From contig QNRL01000012.1 of assembly GCA_003315335.1 (NCBI GenBank), forward strand, positions 52,515 through 116,514: 64,000 bases of DNA. Reading direction: 5' to 3'. The stretch comes from Pseudocitrobacter faecalis (lineage in GTDB: Bacteria > Pseudomonadota > Gammaproteobacteria > Enterobacterales > Enterobacteriaceae). Positions 8,661 to 22,737 of this stretch are shown here, one piece after another. The notes under the pieces were generated by a model that worked only from the letters and a program-made list of their open reading frames with translations, was not told where the DNA came from and did no database searches. Every line of letters starts with the position of its first letter. Within the stretch, counting starts at the first letter, position 1. Both the position numbers and the translations under genes were made by a program.

Positions 8661-8672
8661 ATTCAGGCGTTT
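8641..8672. terminator. terminator overlapping the oxidoreductase stop codon, facing gyrB
   Basis: ACGCCTGAAT and ATTCAGGCGT form a ten-base inverted repeat at 8649-8670, with the oxidoreductase TAA inside the loop. Read on the minus strand the hairpin is followed by eight Ts, so it is a strong terminator for gyrB, whose stop is 105 bases away. On the plus strand only three Ts follow, so it is weaker there. Confidence 0.75.
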
Positions 8673-8685
8673 CGTGTCGGCATTG

Positions 8686-8764
8686 TTTGCCGGATGCGGC
8701 TATCGCCTTATCCGGCCTACCAATGTTATCTGTAGGCCCGGTAAGCGCAGCGCCACCGGGCGAT
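8686..8764. repeat. BIME (two REP units) downstream of gyrB
   Basis: Two REP palindromes in opposite orientation: GCCGGATGCGGC with GCCTTATCCGGCCTAC, then GTAGGCCCGGTAAGCGCAG with CGCCACCGGGC. Such paired REPs bind DNA gyrase in E. coli; here one lies beside the gyrB gene itself. Confidence 0.85.
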
Positions 8765-8774
8765 TGCCAACGGC

Positions 8775-12290
<3,516 letters not shown>

Positions 12291-12291
<1 letters not shown>

Positions 12292-13391
12292 TACAGTCTC
12301 ATTGGCATGACAACGTAGGCCGCACTTTGGCTGGCAGCATCTTCAATCTGAACGCTGGAAACGGAGTCCGTCAGCAAAATTCGCACGTTTTCACATTTCA
12401 GCGCATTGAGCACATCGAGGACGTAACTGACGTTAAAGCCAATTTCCATCTCGGTACCGGAATAGTTGACGTCCAGAATCTCTTCCGCTTCTTCCTGTTC
12501 CGGGTTGTTGGCGGTGATTTTCAGCTGATTTTCGCTGACAAACAGACGCACGCCGCGGAATTTTTCGTTGGAAAGAATGGCCGCACGCGCGAACGCTTGC
12601 TTGAGAATGTCGCAACCGGCATCCAGATGTTTGTCCGGATTCTTCGGCAATACGCGGCGATAATCCGGGAAACGGCCATCAACCAGCTTGGACGTGAAGA
12701 TAAAATCGCCGACATGCGCGCGGATATTATTACTACCAATCTGCACGCGCAGCGGGTTATCACCACCGTCGAGCATACGCATCAGTTCAATCACGCCTTT
12801 ACGCGGCACGATCACCGAATGGTTCGGCAGCGATTCGCCGACCGGCATAGAGCACACCGCCAGACGGTGGCCATCAGTCGCCACGGTGCGCAGTTCTTCA
12901 CCTTCGGTTTCGAACAGCATGCCGTTTAAATAGTAGCGAACGTCCTGATGCGCCATCGAAAACTGGGTCGCTTCAATCAGACGTTTCATGGTCGCCTGCG
13001 GCAGGGTGAATTCCACCTCGCTCTGCCAGTCGTCCAGATTCGGGAAGTCTGCAGCAGGCAGCGTGGAAAGCGAGAAGCGGCTACGGCCAGAGCGGACCAG
13101 CATGCGGTCGCCTTCCAGTTGCACGGCTATCTCTGCGCCTTCCGGCAGACCACGGCAAATATCGAAGAATTTACGCGCCGGGACGGTGGTTGCGCCGGGC
13201 TCGTGCGTCTGCACCAGCGCCACGCGAGCGACCATCTCCATTTCTAAATCGGTACCGGTCAATGACAGCGTACCGTCAGCCACCTGCAACAACAGGTTTC
13301 CGAGAATAGGCAGCGTCGGGCGGCCACCTAACGGGCCACTCACCTGTTGTAACGGTTTTAATAAATGTTCACGTTCTACGGTAAATTTCAT
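12291..13391 (-). CDS. dnaN: DNA polymerase III beta sliding clamp
   Basis: Dimeric ring clamp that gives polymerase III its processivity and binds many repair proteins. It has 366 residues and three repeated clamp domains, ending in the conserved VVMPMRL that contributes to the protein-binding pocket. The start is [19 protein letters not shown], near-identical to E. coli. It starts four bases after the dnaA stop and its own stop overlaps recF, so it is translated within the dnaA operon. Confidence 0.99.
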
Positions 13392-13395
13392 AGCG

Positions 13396-14793
13396 TCACG
13401 ACGATAGTGTTCTGATTAAATTTGAAAAATCTTCTTTGATATCGTGGCTCTCTTCACGCAACTGCTCAATCTTGCGGCAGGCATGAAGCACGGTAGTATG
13501 GTCACGACCACCAAATGCGTCGCCAATTTCCGGCAGACTGTGGTTGGTCAGCTCTTTAGCCAGCGCCATCGCCATTTGACGCGGACGCGCCACCGAACGG
13601 GAACGCCGTTTGGAGAGCAGATCCGCCACCTTAATTTTGTAGTACTCGGCCACCGTCTTCTGAATATTGTCGATAGTGACCAGTTTTTCCTGCAACGCGA
13701 GCAAATCGCGCAGCGCTTCGCGAACGAAGTCGATAGTGATCGCCCGGCCCGTAAAGTTGGCGTTGGCAATCACACGGTTCAGTGCCCCTTCCAGCTCACG
13801 CACGTTAGAGCGTAGACGCTTGGCAATAAAGAACGCCACCTCACCCGGCAGACGAATGTCGTTCTCGTCGGCCTTTTTCATCAGAATGGCCACGCGGGTT
13901 TCCAGTTCCGGCGGCTCAATCGCCACCGTCAGGCCCCAGCCGAAGCGGGATTTCAGACGATCTTCCACACCGTTGATCTCTTTTGGATAGCGATCCGACG
14001 TCAGGATGATCTGTTGATTACCTTCCAACAGGGCGTTAAAGGTGTGGAAAAACTCTTCCTGGGATCGTTCTTTATTGGCAAAGAACTGAATGTCATCGAT
14101 AAGAAGGGCATCGACGGAGCGATAGTAGCGTTTGAACTCTTCAATGGCGTTGTTTTGCAGAGCTTTTACCATGTCCTGCACAAAACGCTCAGAGTGCATG
14201 TACACCACTTTGGCGTTCGGTTTACGGGCGATTATGCCGTTACCAACCGCATGCAATAAGTGCGTTTTACCGAGCCCCGTGCCGCCGTATAGAAACAGTG
14301 GGTTATACGCGCCGCCAGGGTTGTCCGCTACCTGACGTGCCGCCGCACGCGCCAGTTGGTTCGACTTACCTTCAACGAAGTTATCGAAGGTATGCTTCAC
14401 ATTGACGTTGGAACGGTAAGCGTGTTCTGCCGGTGCCGGGACGTTATCCCACCCCTGACGAGGAGCGGGTGCCGCGCGTGGCGTATGAACCTGCGCCGCC
14501 TGGGCAGGGATCGCCACGTTCGCGGTTTCTCTAAGGGTATGGGTAACCGGTTTGGTGCCCACTTCAAAACGCAGCTGTGGCGCATCTGAACCGCAAAAAT
14601 CATTAAGCAGCCCGTTGATATTATTCAGGTATTTATCTCTTACCCAATCAAGCACAAAACGATTTGGCGCGTACAGGGCCAGCGTGTTATCGCTCAGTTC
14701 CGCCTGCAACGGGCGGATCCACATGCTGAATTCTGTGGCTGGTAACTCATCCTGCAATCGGGCAAGACACTGCTGCCAAAGCGAAAGTGACAC
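13396..14793 (-). CDS. dnaA: chromosomal replication initiator DnaA
   Basis: AAA+ initiator that binds 9-mer boxes in oriC and melts the duplex. It has 465 residues (467 in E. coli; the variable linker near 85-125 accounts for the difference). Domain I starts [18 protein letters not shown]. Walker A is GGTGLGKTH, Walker B LLIDDIQ, and the domain IV box-recognition signature is [16 protein letters not shown]. The start is GTG at 14793, as in E. coli; a longer reading frame adds 12 residues without homology. Autoregulation is expected through the DnaA box at 15178-15186. Confidence 0.98.
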   Translation of the reverse strand: MSLSLWQQCLARLQDELPATEFSMWIRPLQAELSDNTLALYAPNRFVLDWVRDKYLNNINGLLNDFCGSDAPQLRFEVGTKPVTHTLRETANVAIPAQAAQVHTPRAAPAPRQGWDNVPAPAEHAYRSNVNVKHTFDNFVEGKSNQLARAAARQVADNPGGAYNPLFLYGGTGLGKTHLLHAVGNGIIARKPNAKVVYMHSERFVQDMVKALQNNAIEEFKRYYRSVDALLIDDIQFFANKERSQEEFFHTFNALLEGNQQIILTSDRYPKEINGVEDRLKSRFGWGLTVAIEPPELETRVAILMKKADENDIRLPGEVAFFIAKRLRSNVRELEGALNRVIANANFTGRAITIDFVREALRDLLALQEKLVTIDNIQKTVAEYYKIKVADLLSKRRSRSVARPRQMAMALAKELTNHSLPEIGDAFGGRDHTTVLHACRKIEQLREESHDIKEDFSNLIRTLSS

Positions 14794-15318
14794 GGCGGAC
14801 TCCACTCGAAAAAAGTCGATACACATCATCGTTCAGGCGACCCTGTCAGGGTGCTGTTGATGAACCTGCCTGACATAAACTGTCGGGGACTCACTCAGTA
14901 GCCGCAGATGCAGCCTGAATAGTGCTGTGTATAAGATTAAAAAGTTCGTGATTATTGGCACACGTCGAAAAGACCCAATGCACAAGGGTGACGTGCGAAC
15001 CGCTCTTTGCGGTTTTCCACAAAACACCTCGGGCTGCCCGTGGGCAGTACCGCAACCAGAAACACCGGAAGCGTTCAGTGTGTTTTCCCGGTTCAGGATC
15101 CGTGGATCCGATCAGGACCGCGGATCATAGCCTAAACTGAGCCAGAGATCTTCTGTTTCTCACAGATTCTTCCCGATTTATCCACAGGAAGGATCGAGAC
15201 CGGCTAAGTGTAAACGATCCGCAAGAGAAGGAGGGGGGATTTACGCCGCATATTGGAAAAATTAATGAGTAACGACAATTTTTTGCTTAAATGATCTAAC
15301 AAAGATCCTGGATGATCC
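14794..15318 (-). promoter_or_regulatory. dnaA leader and promoters with DnaA boxes
   Basis: This gap is colinear with the E. coli dnaA-rpmH region. On the minus strand a dnaAp2-like -10 box TATGAT lies at 15129-15124, in the conserved context GGCTATGATCCGCGG. A perfect DnaA box TTATCCACA (plus strand 15178-15186) lies just upstream of it, and a weaker box TTTTCCACA is at about 15013-15021. Several GATC sites suggest Dam/SeqA control. The long dnaA leader contains short reading frames but none with family similarity or a good ribosome site. Confidence 0.7.
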
Positions 15319-15346
15319 TTGCGCTTTAATGGTCAGGCCGTATAAT
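15319..15346 (+). promoter_or_regulatory. rpmH promoter
   Basis: TTGCGC (15319-15324), 16 bases, then TATAAT (15341-15346) on the plus strand, about 240 bases upstream of rpmH. Position and spacing match the strong ribosomal-protein promoter known for rpmH in E. coli. The leader that follows holds no convincing gene. Confidence 0.75.
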
Positions 15347-15574
15347 CCCCGACCCAGCGCATGCTACGTGCCAACAGGCGTCAGATGTTGCTCATTTTCC
15401 GTGCTAATCGCTACAAAAAAACGTGGTGAATTGCGCGGTAAATAAGGAAAGAGAATTGACTCCGGAGTGTACAATTATTACAATCCGGCCTCTTTAATCA
15501 CCCATGGCTTCGGTGTCCATCGTTCGATTTTCGGGCGGATATCCAATAAAGCCATTGAATTTATTCAAGTTTAG

Positions 15575-15727
<153 letters not shown>

Positions 15728-15743
15728 TAAAGCTAACCCCTGA

Positions 15744-16103
15744 GTGGTTAAGCTAGCATTTCCCAGGGAGTTACGTTTGTTAACTCCCACTCATTTCACA
15801 TTCGTCTTCCAGCAGCCACAACGGGCTGGCACGCCGCAAATCACCATCCTCGGCCGCCAAAATTCGCTGGGGCATCCCCGTATCGGTCTTACAGTCGCCA
15901 AGAAAAATGTTAAACGTGCGCATGAACGCAATCGGATTAAACGTCTGACGCGTGAAAGCTTCCGTTTACGTCAACATGAACTCCCGTCTATGGATTTCGT
16001 GGTGGTGGCGAAGAAGGGGGTTGCAGACCTCGATAACCGTGCTCTTTCGGAAGCGTTGGAAAAATTATGGCGCCGCCATTGTCGCCTGGCTCACGGCTCC
16101 TGA
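15744..16103 (+). CDS. rnpA: ribonuclease P protein component
   Basis: Basic protein subunit that with the M1 RNA (rnpB, elsewhere) trims 5' leaders from tRNA precursors. It has 119 residues. The RNR signature [13 protein letters not shown] is at about residues 58-70 and the substrate-contact block [14 protein letters not shown] follows. Translation starts at a GTG, as in E. coli, which lowers its yield relative to rpmH on the same mRNA. Its 3' end overlaps yidD by 37 bases in another frame, an overlap conserved across the family. Confidence 0.98.
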   Translation: MVKLAFPRELRLLTPTHFTFVFQQPQRAGTPQITILGRQNSLGHPRIGLTVAKKNVKRAHERNRIKRLTRESFRLRQHELPSMDFVVVAKKGVADLDNRALSEALEKLWRRHCRLAHGS

Positions 16104-16324
16104 TAGCCCTCATTCGGGTCTATCAACGCCTGATTAGTCCGCTACTCGGGCCGCATTGCCGTTTCACTCCTACCTGTTCACAATACGGAATTGAGGCATT
16201 GCGCAGGTTTGGAGTGATAAAAGGCAGTTGGTTGACAGTGAAACGCGTATTAAAATGCCACCCTTTACACCCAGGTGGAGACGACCCCGTCCCCCCCGGA
16301 CCTTTTAATACCAGAGAACACTAA
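16067..16324 (+). CDS. yidD: YidD, membrane protein insertion efficiency factor
   Basis: An 85-residue peripheral inner-membrane protein that assists YidC-dependent insertion. It starts inside rnpA at ATG 16067 ([20 protein letters not shown]), a predicted amphipathic helix. The conserved core is [17 protein letters not shown], followed by [12 protein letters not shown]. Length and sequence are almost identical to E. coli YidD. Two bases separate its stop from yidC, so translation is probably coupled. Confidence 0.97.
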   Translation: MAPPLSPGSRLLIALIRVYQRLISPLLGPHCRFTPTCSQYGIEALRRFGVIKGSWLTVKRVLKCHPLHPGGDDPVPPGPFNTREH

Positions 16325-16326
16325 CG

Positions 16327-17970
16327 ATGGATTCGCAACGCAATCTTCTCATCATCGCTTTGTTGTTCGTGTCTTTCATGATCTGGCAGGCTTGGGAGCA
16401 GGATAAAAATCCTCAACCTCAGCAGCAGACCACGCAGACTACGACCACCGCAGCGGGTAGCGCCGCCGACCAGGGCGTACCGGCCAGTGGCCAGGGGAAA
16501 CTGATTACGGTGAAAACCGATGTGCTCGAGCTGACCATCAACACCCGTGGTGGTGATGTTGAGCAGGCACTCCTGTTGGCTTACCCGAAAGAACTCAAAT
16601 CTTCTGAGCCGTTCCAGTTACTGGAAACGACGCCGCAGTTTATCTATCAGGCACAGAGCGGTCTGACCGGTCGTGATGGCCCGGATAACCCGGCAAATGG
16701 CGATCGTCCGCTGTATAACGTCACCAGCGATACCTTCGTAATGGCCGATGGTCAGAACGAACTGGTTATCCCGATGACCTATACCGATAAAGCGGGTAAC
16801 ACCTTCACCAAAACCTTCACCCTGAAAAAGGGCGAGTATGCGGTGAATGTGGGCTACAGCGTGCAGAACAGCAGTGAGAAACCGTTAGAGTTGTCCACCT
16901 TTGGTCAGCTTAAGCAGTCCATCAATCTGCCCTCTCACCGCGATACGGGCAGCAGCAACTTTGCGCTGCACACCTTCCGCGGCGCCGCGTACTCCACGCC
17001 TGACGCGAAGTATGAAAAATACAAATTCGATACCATTGCAGATAACGAAAACCTGAACGTCAGCTCCAAAGGCGGTTGGGTGGCGATGCTGCAACAGTAC
17101 TTTGCAACAGCATGGGTTCCGCGTAACGATGGCTCCAACAACTTCTATACCGCTAACCTCGGTAACGGCGTTGCAGCAATCGGCTACAAATCTCAGCCAG
17201 TGCTGATTCAGCCGGGTCAAACCGGTACGCTGGGCAGCACCCTGTGGGTTGGCCCGGAAATTCAGGATAAAATGGCAGCCGTTGCGCCGCACCTGGATCT
17301 GACCGTTGATTATGGTTGGTTGTGGTTCATCTCTCAGCCGTTGTTCAAACTGCTGAAATGGATCCACAGCTTCCTGGGTAACTGGGGCTTCTCCATCATC
17401 GTTATCACCTTCATCGTTCGTGGCATCATGTACCCGCTGACTAAAGCGCAGTACACCTCCATGGCGAAGATGCGTATGTTGCAGCCGAAGATTCAGGCGA
17501 TGCGTGAGCGTCTGGGTGATGACAAACAGCGTCAGAGCCAGGAGATGATGGCTCTGTACAAAGCCGAGAAGGTTAACCCGCTGGGCGGCTGCTTCCCGCT
17601 GCTGATCCAGATGCCAATCTTCCTTGCGCTGTACTACATGCTGATGGGCTCCGTTGAACTGCGTCATGCACCGTTTGCACTCTGGATCCACGACTTGTCC
17701 GCACAGGACCCGTACTACATCCTGCCGATTCTGATGGGCGTAACGATGTTCTTCATTCAGAAGATGTCGCCGACCACCGTAACCGACCCGATGCAGCAGA
17801 AGATCATGACCTTTATGCCGGTCATCTTCACGGTGTTCTTCCTGTGGTTCCCGTCAGGTCTGGTGCTGTACTATATCGTCAGCAACCTGGTGACCATTAT
17901 TCAGCAGCAACTGATTTACCGTGGTCTGGAGAAACGTGGCCTGCATAGCCGCGAGAAGAAAAGCTCCTGA
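16327..17970 (+). CDS. yidC: membrane protein insertase YidC
   Basis: Inner-membrane insertase for small or simple membrane proteins, for example subunit c of the ATP synthase encoded at 43.1 kb, working alone or with SecYEG. It has 547 residues. An N-terminal uncleaved anchor (about residues 6-20) precedes a Gln/Thr-rich linker, a large periplasmic domain to about residue 340, and five C-terminal membrane segments. The conserved Arg in [15 protein letters not shown] faces the hydrophilic groove. The tail [14 protein letters not shown] is basic, as expected for ribosome contact. Confidence 0.98.
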   Translation: MDSQRNLLIIALLFVSFMIWQAWEQDKNPQPQQQTTQTTTTAAGSAADQGVPASGQGKLITVKTDVLELTINTRGGDVEQALLLAYPKELKSSEPFQLLETTPQFIYQAQSGLTGRDGPDNPANGDRPLYNVTSDTFVMADGQNELVIPMTYTDKAGNTFTKTFTLKKGEYAVNVGYSVQNSSEKPLELSTFGQLKQSINLPSHRDTGSSNFALHTFRGAAYSTPDAKYEKYKFDTIADNENLNVSSKGGWVAMLQQYFATAWVPRNDGSNNFYTANLGNGVAAIGYKSQPVLIQPGQTGTLGSTLWVGPEIQDKMAAVAPHLDLTVDYGWLWFISQPLFKLLKWIHSFLGNWGFSIIVITFIVRGIMYPLTKAQYTSMAKMRMLQPKIQAMRERLGDDKQRQSQEMMALYKAEKVNPLGGCFPLLIQMPIFLALYYMLMGSVELRHAPFALWIHDLSAQDPYYILPILMGVTMFFIQKMSPTTVTDPMQQKIMTFMPVIFTVFFLWFPSGLVLYYIVSNLVTIIQQQLIYRGLEKRGLHSREKKSS

Positions 17971-17976
17971 TTCGGT

Positions 17977-18008
17977 GTAGGCCGGGTAAGCGTAGCGCCA
18001 CCCGGCAA
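17977..18008. repeat. REP element after yidC
   Basis: A single REP palindrome, GTAGGCCGGGTAAGCGTAG with CGCCACCCGGC, immediately past the yidC stop. It lies just ahead of the terminator at 18026-18051 and may stabilise the yidC mRNA end. Confidence 0.8.
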
Positions 18009-18025
18009 TCGGAACAATAATGATA

Positions 18026-18051
18026 GGGCGGTCTCATGACCGCCTTTTTTT
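18026..18051 (+). terminator. terminator between yidC and mnmE
   Basis: GGCGGTC, loop TCAT, GACCGCC (18027-18044) followed by seven Ts. It ends the rpmH-rnpA-yidD-yidC transcript, though some readthrough into mnmE, which begins 23 bases later, is plausible. Confidence 0.8.
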
Positions 18052-18074
18052 ATTTGTATTGGACGAGACATATC

Positions 18075-19439
18075 ATGAGCCAAAACGACACGATCATCGC
18101 CCAGGCTACCCCACCGGGACGCGGTGGGGTGGGCATTCTGCGCATCTCTGGCCTGAAGGCGCGTGAGGTGGCTGAAGCCGTGCTGGGCAAACTGCCAAAA
18201 CCTCGCTACGCCGACTATCTGCCATTCAACGATGTCGACGGTACCGCGCTCGATCAGGGCATCGCCCTGTGGTTCCCTGGCCCGAACTCTTTTACCGGTG
18301 AAGACGTGCTTGAACTGCAAGGCCACGGCGGCCCGGTGATTCTGGATCTGCTGCTCAAGCGAATTCTGACCCTTCCGGGCGTACGTATCGCGAAGCCGGG
18401 GGAATTCTCGGAGCGTGCGTTCCTTAACGACAAGCTTGATTTAGCGCAGGCAGAAGCGATTGCCGATCTGATCGACGCCAGCTCAGAACAGGCGGCGCGT
18501 TCCGCGCTGAACTCGTTGCAAGGAGCGTTTTCCGCTCGCGTGAATCGCTTAGTGGAAGCGCTCACTCACCTGCGCATCTACGTCGAAGCCGCCATCGACT
18601 TCCCGGATGAAGAAATTGATTTTCTCTCCGACGGTAAAATCGAAGCGCAACTGAACAATGTGATGACCGATCTCGACGCCGTGCGTGCCGAAGCGCGTCA
18701 GGGCAGCCTGCTGCGTGAAGGGATGAAAGTGGTGATTGCCGGGCGTCCCAATGCCGGGAAATCGAGCCTGCTGAACGCGCTGGCAGGGCGTGAAGCCGCT
18801 ATCGTCACCGATATCGCGGGCACCACACGCGACGTACTGCGCGAACATATTCATATCGATGGCATGCCATTGCATATCATTGATACTGCTGGCTTGCGAG
18901 AAGCCAGTGATGAAGTGGAGCGCATCGGTATCGAGCGCGCCTGGCAGGAAATCGAACAGGCCGACCGCGTGCTGTTCATGGTCGATGGCACCACCACCGA
19001 CGCCGTTGACCCGGCAGCAATCTGGCCAGACTTTATCGCCCGTCTGCCAGCGAATCTACCGATTACCGTAGTACGAAACAAAGCAGACATTACCGGCGAA
19101 CCGCAGGGGCTGAGTGAGGTGAATGGTCACTCACTGGTTCGTCTTTCCGCACGTACCGGCGATGGCGTGGAAGTGCTGCGCAATCATCTCAAAGAGAGTA
19201 TGGGCTTTGAAACCAATATGGAAGGCGGTTTCCTGGCGCGTCGTCGCCACCTGCAGGCGCTGGAACAGGCCGCAGAGCACCTCCAGCAGGGCAAGGCGCA
19301 ACTGTTGGGTGCATGGGCGGGTGAACTGCTGGCTGAAGAGCTGCGCCTCGCACAGCAGGCCCTGAGCGAGATTACCGGGGAATTCACCTCCGATGATTTG
19401 CTGGGGCGGATTTTCTCGAGTTTCTGTATTGGTAAGTAA
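18075..19439 (+). CDS. mnmE: tRNA modification GTPase MnmE
   Basis: With MnmG (45951-47840) it adds the carboxymethylaminomethyl group to wobble uridine 34 of several tRNAs. It has 454 residues. The N-terminal formyl-tetrahydrofolate-binding domain begins [22 protein letters not shown] domain sits within the helical domain, with P-loop GRPNAGKSS near 222-230 and NKAD as G4. The chain ends in FCIGK with catalytic Cys451. The start is set by alignment; 13 extra upstream codons read through the terminator region and are unlikely. In E. coli K-12 the tna operon follows; here mdtL does. Confidence 0.98.
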   Translation: MSQNDTIIAQATPPGRGGVGILRISGLKAREVAEAVLGKLPKPRYADYLPFNDVDGTALDQGIALWFPGPNSFTGEDVLELQGHGGPVILDLLLKRILTLPGVRIAKPGEFSERAFLNDKLDLAQAEAIADLIDASSEQAARSALNSLQGAFSARVNRLVEALTHLRIYVEAAIDFPDEEIDFLSDGKIEAQLNNVMTDLDAVRAEARQGSLLREGMKVVIAGRPNAGKSSLLNALAGREAAIVTDIAGTTRDVLREHIHIDGMPLHIIDTAGLREASDEVERIGIERAWQEIEQADRVLFMVDGTTTDAVDPAAIWPDFIARLPANLPITVVRNKADITGEPQGLSEVNGHSLVRLSARTGDGVEVLRNHLKESMGFETNMEGGFLARRRHLQALEQAAEHLQQGKAQLLGAWAGELLAEELRLAQQALSEITGEFTSDDLLGRIFSSFCIGK

Positions 19440-19467
19440 GATATTTTCAACAGGCTTTGGTGCCCAT

Positions 19468-19546
19468 CGCCGGATGGCGGCGTAAATGCCTTATCCAGCC
19501 TACGGGGAAATCCCGTAGGCCCGGTTAGCGCAGCGCCACCGGGCGT
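19468..19546. repeat. BIME downstream of mnmE
   Basis: Two REP units: CGCCGGATGGCGGCG with GCCTTATCCAGCCTAC, then GTAGGCCCGGTTAGCGCAG with CGCCACCGGGCG, separated by a short AT-containing linker. It occupies the place where the tnaCAB operon lies in E. coli. Confidence 0.82.
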
Positions 19547-19565
19547 TTGGTATCACTGCCCCCTG

Positions 19566-19596
19566 AAGTGTGATTTCCTCACAGGAAATCACACTT
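19566..19596. promoter_or_regulatory. 14-base perfect inverted repeat upstream of mdtL
   Basis: AAGTGTGATTTCCT and AGGAAATCACACTT are perfect complements separated by CAC. There is no T run on either side, so it is not an obvious terminator, and it ends 70 bases before the mdtL start. It could be an operator controlling mdtL or a hairpin in its leader. I cannot assign a regulator; the TGTGA...TCACA core resembles a CRP site but with a five-base gap instead of six. Confidence 0.5.
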
Positions 19597-19666
19597 GTCC
19601 AAATGGCAACTCGCCAGCCATTCGCCCTCCCCGTATCCTGAGCGCCACGCTTATTGTGAGGACGCT

Positions 19667-20851
19667 ATGGCCCGCTATCTTCTGTGTAGTTTCGCCCTTG
19701 TTTTGCTTTACCCTGCCGGAATCGATATGTATCTGGTAGGTTTACCGCGCATTGCCGCCGATCTCAACGCCAGCGAGGCGCAGCTGCATATTGCCTTCTC
19801 AGTTAATCTGGCCGGTATGGCGACCGCGATGCTGTTTGCCGGACGCGTCGCCGATCGCTCAGGGCGTCGGCCTGTCGCGCTGTTTGGCGCGGTGGTGTTT
19901 GTGCTGGCCTCCGCGCTGTGCGCGCTGGCGCAGGAGAGTTCGCTGTTTCTGCTGGGGCGTTTCGTGCAGGGGTTTGGGGCCGGGAACTGCTACGTCGTCG
20001 CCTTTGCGATTCTGCGCGATACGCTGGATGACCAGCGGCGAGCCAAAGTGCTGTCGCTGCTGAACGGTATCACCTGTATTGTGCCAGTGCTGGCACCGGT
20101 GATGGGCCATCTGATTATGCTCAGCTATCCCTGGCAGAGTCTGTTCTGGACCATGTTAACCATGGGCGTACTGGTGTTCCTGCTCTCACTGCTGGTGCTG
20201 AAAGAGACGCGGCCCGATAAACAACAACATGCCACCGCCCACTCTGCGCCAGCCGCCGAATCCCTGCTTGACCGATTCTTCCTCAGCCGCCTGGCCATCA
20301 CCACGCTAAGCGTCTCGGTGATCCTCACCTTTGTGAATACATCGCCGGTGCTGTTGATGGAGACGATGGGCTTTGCGCGCGGCGAGTATGCCACCACCAT
20401 GGCGTTAACGGCGGGCGTAAGTATGGCGGTCTCGTTCTCGACGCCGTTTGCGCTGAGCATCTTTAAGCCGCGCACGCTGATGATGACCTCGCAGTGTCTG
20501 TTTCTGGCGGCAGGCGTGGTGCTCATTCTTGCGTCAACCCATGCTGTTACGCTGTTTGGCATTACGCTGATTTGCGCAGGGTTCTCGGTCGGCTTTGGCG
20601 TGGCAATGAGCCAGGCACTCGGCCCGTTCGCCCTGCGCGCGGGCGTCGCCAGTTCGGTACTGGGCATTGCTCAGGTCTGTGGATCTTCGCTGTGGATTTG
20701 GCTGGCGGCGGTGCTCGGCCTCAATGCGCTGAATATGCTGATCGGGATTCTGATTGCCTGTAGCATATTGAGTCTATTGCTGATTCTCGCCGTCACGCCC
20801 AACAGGACCGCGCATCGCCATGAAGAAATCCATCACCAGCCTCGATCTTAA
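19667..20851 (+). CDS. mdtL: MdtL, MFS multidrug efflux transporter
   Basis: Proton-driven drug exporter of the DHA1 (12-span) family; the E. coli homologue confers modest chloramphenicol resistance. It has 394 residues. The loop 2-3 motif is [14 protein letters not shown] and the family's span 5 motif appears as [18 protein letters not shown]. The ATG at 19667 has GTGAGGAC upstream and yields [20 protein letters not shown], matching E. coli; an upstream in-frame start would add 24 unrelated residues. The 3' end overlaps yidZ by 32 bases. Confidence 0.94.
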   Translation: MARYLLCSFALVLLYPAGIDMYLVGLPRIAADLNASEAQLHIAFSVNLAGMATAMLFAGRVADRSGRRPVALFGAVVFVLASALCALAQESSLFLLGRFVQGFGAGNCYVVAFAILRDTLDDQRRAKVLSLLNGITCIVPVLAPVMGHLIMLSYPWQSLFWTMLTMGVLVFLLSLLVLKETRPDKQQHATAHSAPAAESLLDRFFLSRLAITTLSVSVILTFVNTSPVLLMETMGFARGEYATTMALTAGVSMAVSFSTPFALSIFKPRTLMMTSQCLFLAAGVVLILASTHAVTLFGITLICAGFSVGFGVAMSQALGPFALRAGVASSVLGIAQVCGSSLWIWLAAVLGLNALNMLIGILIACSILSLLLILAVTPNRTAHRHEEIHHQPRS

Positions 20852-21779
20852 CCTGCTGTTATGCCTGCAACTGCTGGCGCAGGAGCGTAGCGTAACCAAA
20901 GCAGCGAAGCGGATGAGTGTGACGCCATCGGCGGTCAGTAAGTCTTTGGCGAAGCTGCGCACCTGGTTTGACGACCCGCTGTTTATCAATACGCCATTAG
21001 GGCTGACGCCGACGCCGCTGATGGTAAGCATTGAGCAGGATCTGGCGGACTGGATGCAGATGGGGAAGCAAATTCTTGATAAACCGCACAATGAGACGCC
21101 GGGCGGGCTGAAATTTGAGCTGGCGGCCGAATCGCCGCTGATGATGCTGAAATTTAATATGCTGTCGCAGCAGATTTATCAACGTTACCCGCAGGCGACG
21201 ATAAAAGTGCGTAACTGGGATTACGACTCGCTGGATGCCATTACGCGTGGCGAGGTCGATATCGGATTTACCGGCCGCGAAACCCACCCGCGCTCACGAG
21301 AACTGCTTAGCGCCCTGCCGCTGTCGATCGACTTCGAGGTGCTGTTTACCGATCTTCCATGGGTCTGGCTGCGCGAGGATCATCCGGCGCTGTGCGAAGA
21401 GTGGAACCTGGAGACTTTCCTGCGTTATCCGCACATCAGCATCTGCTGGGAACAGAGTGACACCTGGGCGCTGGATAACGTGTTACAGGAGCTGGGGCGT
21501 GAACGCACTATCGCCCTAAGCCTGCCGGGATTCGAACAATCGCTCTTTATGGCCGCCCAACCGGATCATTCGCTGATCGCTACCGCACCGCTTTACTGTC
21601 AGCACTATAACCAGCAGCATCATCTACCGCTGGTTGCCCGTCCACTGCCCTTTGAGGAGAGCCTGCGCGAGAAGATGAGGGTGCCTTTTACGCTTCTGTG
21701 GCACAAGCGTAATAGCCACAATCCGAAGCTCGTCTGGCTAAAGGAGACCATAAAATCGTTATATCAGGATATTAAATGA
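20820..21779 (+). CDS. yidZ: YidZ, LysR-type transcriptional regulator
   Basis: A 319-residue LysR regulator, the same length as E. coli YidZ, which has been linked to anaerobic nitric oxide protection. A winged-helix domain lies at residues 10-65, with recognition helix region [25 protein letters not shown], followed by a periplasmic-binding-protein-like effector domain. It starts within the end of mdtL, so the two are probably co-transcribed and translationally coupled. Effector and targets are not visible here. Confidence 0.95.
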   Translation: MKKSITSLDLNLLLCLQLLAQERSVTKAAKRMSVTPSAVSKSLAKLRTWFDDPLFINTPLGLTPTPLMVSIEQDLADWMQMGKQILDKPHNETPGGLKFELAAESPLMMLKFNMLSQQIYQRYPQATIKVRNWDYDSLDAITRGEVDIGFTGRETHPRSRELLSALPLSIDFEVLFTDLPWVWLREDHPALCEEWNLETFLRYPHISICWEQSDTWALDNVLQELGRERTIALSLPGFEQSLFMAAQPDHSLIATAPLYCQHYNQQHHLPLVARPLPFEESLREKMRVPFTLLWHKRNSHNPKLVWLKETIKSLYQDIK

Positions 21780-21880
21780 TCCTGCTTGTTTATGTCATTT
21801 TTGCGACATATTTAACTGTTACGACTAAGAAATTGTAAAAGTCCTCTCCTGACCCTTTCAATGTCTGCGCTTCCGCATTA

Positions 21881-21894
21881 AAACGTATACGTTT
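21881..21894. promoter_or_regulatory. palindrome in the yieE promoter region
   Basis: AAACGTATACGTTT is a perfect 14-base palindrome 56 bases before the yieE start. AT-rich sequence resembling a -10 box (TAATATAAG) follows at about 21901. It may be a repressor site; no regulator can be named. Confidence 0.35.
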
Positions 21895-21949
21895 CACCGA
21901 TAATATAAGGGTGGAATTTATTAACGGACCATTAATCACGGAGCGAAAA

Positions 21950-22699
21950 ATGGCGATACATTTTGCAAGAGGGATACTGAACGACGGGCATATGCTCTCG
22001 GTCAGGCTGTCGACAGCCTGCCATAATGCGGCCCGCGAGTTACCATCACATCGACGAACACGCTTTCTGGCATCACGCGCCCTGCTCGCGGAGCTGGTGT
22101 TCATGCTCTACGGCATTAGCGAATTGCCAGAAATCATCAATCAGCCTGATGGCAGGCCGGTTTTTCGTGACCCCAACCTTCCCGATTTTTCGCTGGCCTA
22201 CACCGGAAATATTGTCGGCGTCGCGCTGACCACCGAAGGAAAATGCGGGCTCGATATTGAACTACAGCGTTCTGCCTACTCACTTTCCCGGGCACAGAAT
22301 CCAGAAAGTGACGGCTTCACCAGCAATGAGAAGCTGTGGATTAAAAATCAAAATGACGCCAATGAAGCACAGGTTCAGTTGCTGACTCTCCGCCATAGCA
22401 TTCTTAAACTCACCGGTGAAATTCATCACGATAAGCCTGAACTGCTCCAGTTGTTACCGGGTTCGGGACGTTTACGATCGGCTCGTCTGGCACAGCTGGA
22501 AGCGCTGAGCGATGCGGAAGATGTGCTGGTCTGGTCACTCGCCGCGACGCCCGCCATTGAGAAGCTCAAAATCTGGCAATATGACGGTAAGCACGGCTGG
22601 CAGAGCCTGCCTGACGCACAAACGCGCGCAAATGCCGAAGACGCTCGTCTGATGCGATTCACCAGCCTGTCGGCTGATAAGGCTCTTATACTCAATTAG
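21950..22699 (+). CDS. yieE: YieE, phosphopantetheinyl-transferase-like protein
   Basis: A 249-residue protein of the 4'-phosphopantetheinyl transferase superfamily, the same length as E. coli YieE. The magnesium-binding signature GLDIE (Asp102, Glu104) is present. However, the usual WxxKEA motif is replaced by TLRHSILKLTG, keeping only the downstream KLTG, so activity on carrier proteins is uncertain. The ATG at 21950 has GGAG seven bases upstream; a GTG 13 codons earlier lacks homology. It runs 38 bases ahead of chrR, suggesting one transcript. Confidence 0.9.
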   Translation: MAIHFARGILNDGHMLSVRLSTACHNAARELPSHRRTRFLASRALLAELVFMLYGISELPEIINQPDGRPVFRDPNLPDFSLAYTGNIVGVALTTEGKCGLDIELQRSAYSLSRAQNPESDGFTSNEKLWIKNQNDANEAQVQLLTLRHSILKLTGEIHHDKPELLQLLPGSGRLRSARLAQLEALSDAEDVLVWSLAATPAIEKLKIWQYDGKHGWQSLPDAQTRANAEDARLMRFTSLSADKALILN

Positions 22700-22737
22700 C
22701 CTGGCCGTCGTTGGCCAGTAGATAAACAGGAGTAATC

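Noticed and set aside
14843..15140. Short frames of 60-70 codons in the dnaA-rpmH gap
   Set aside because: They overlap the known dnaA promoter region and leader, have no homology and no good ribosome sites.
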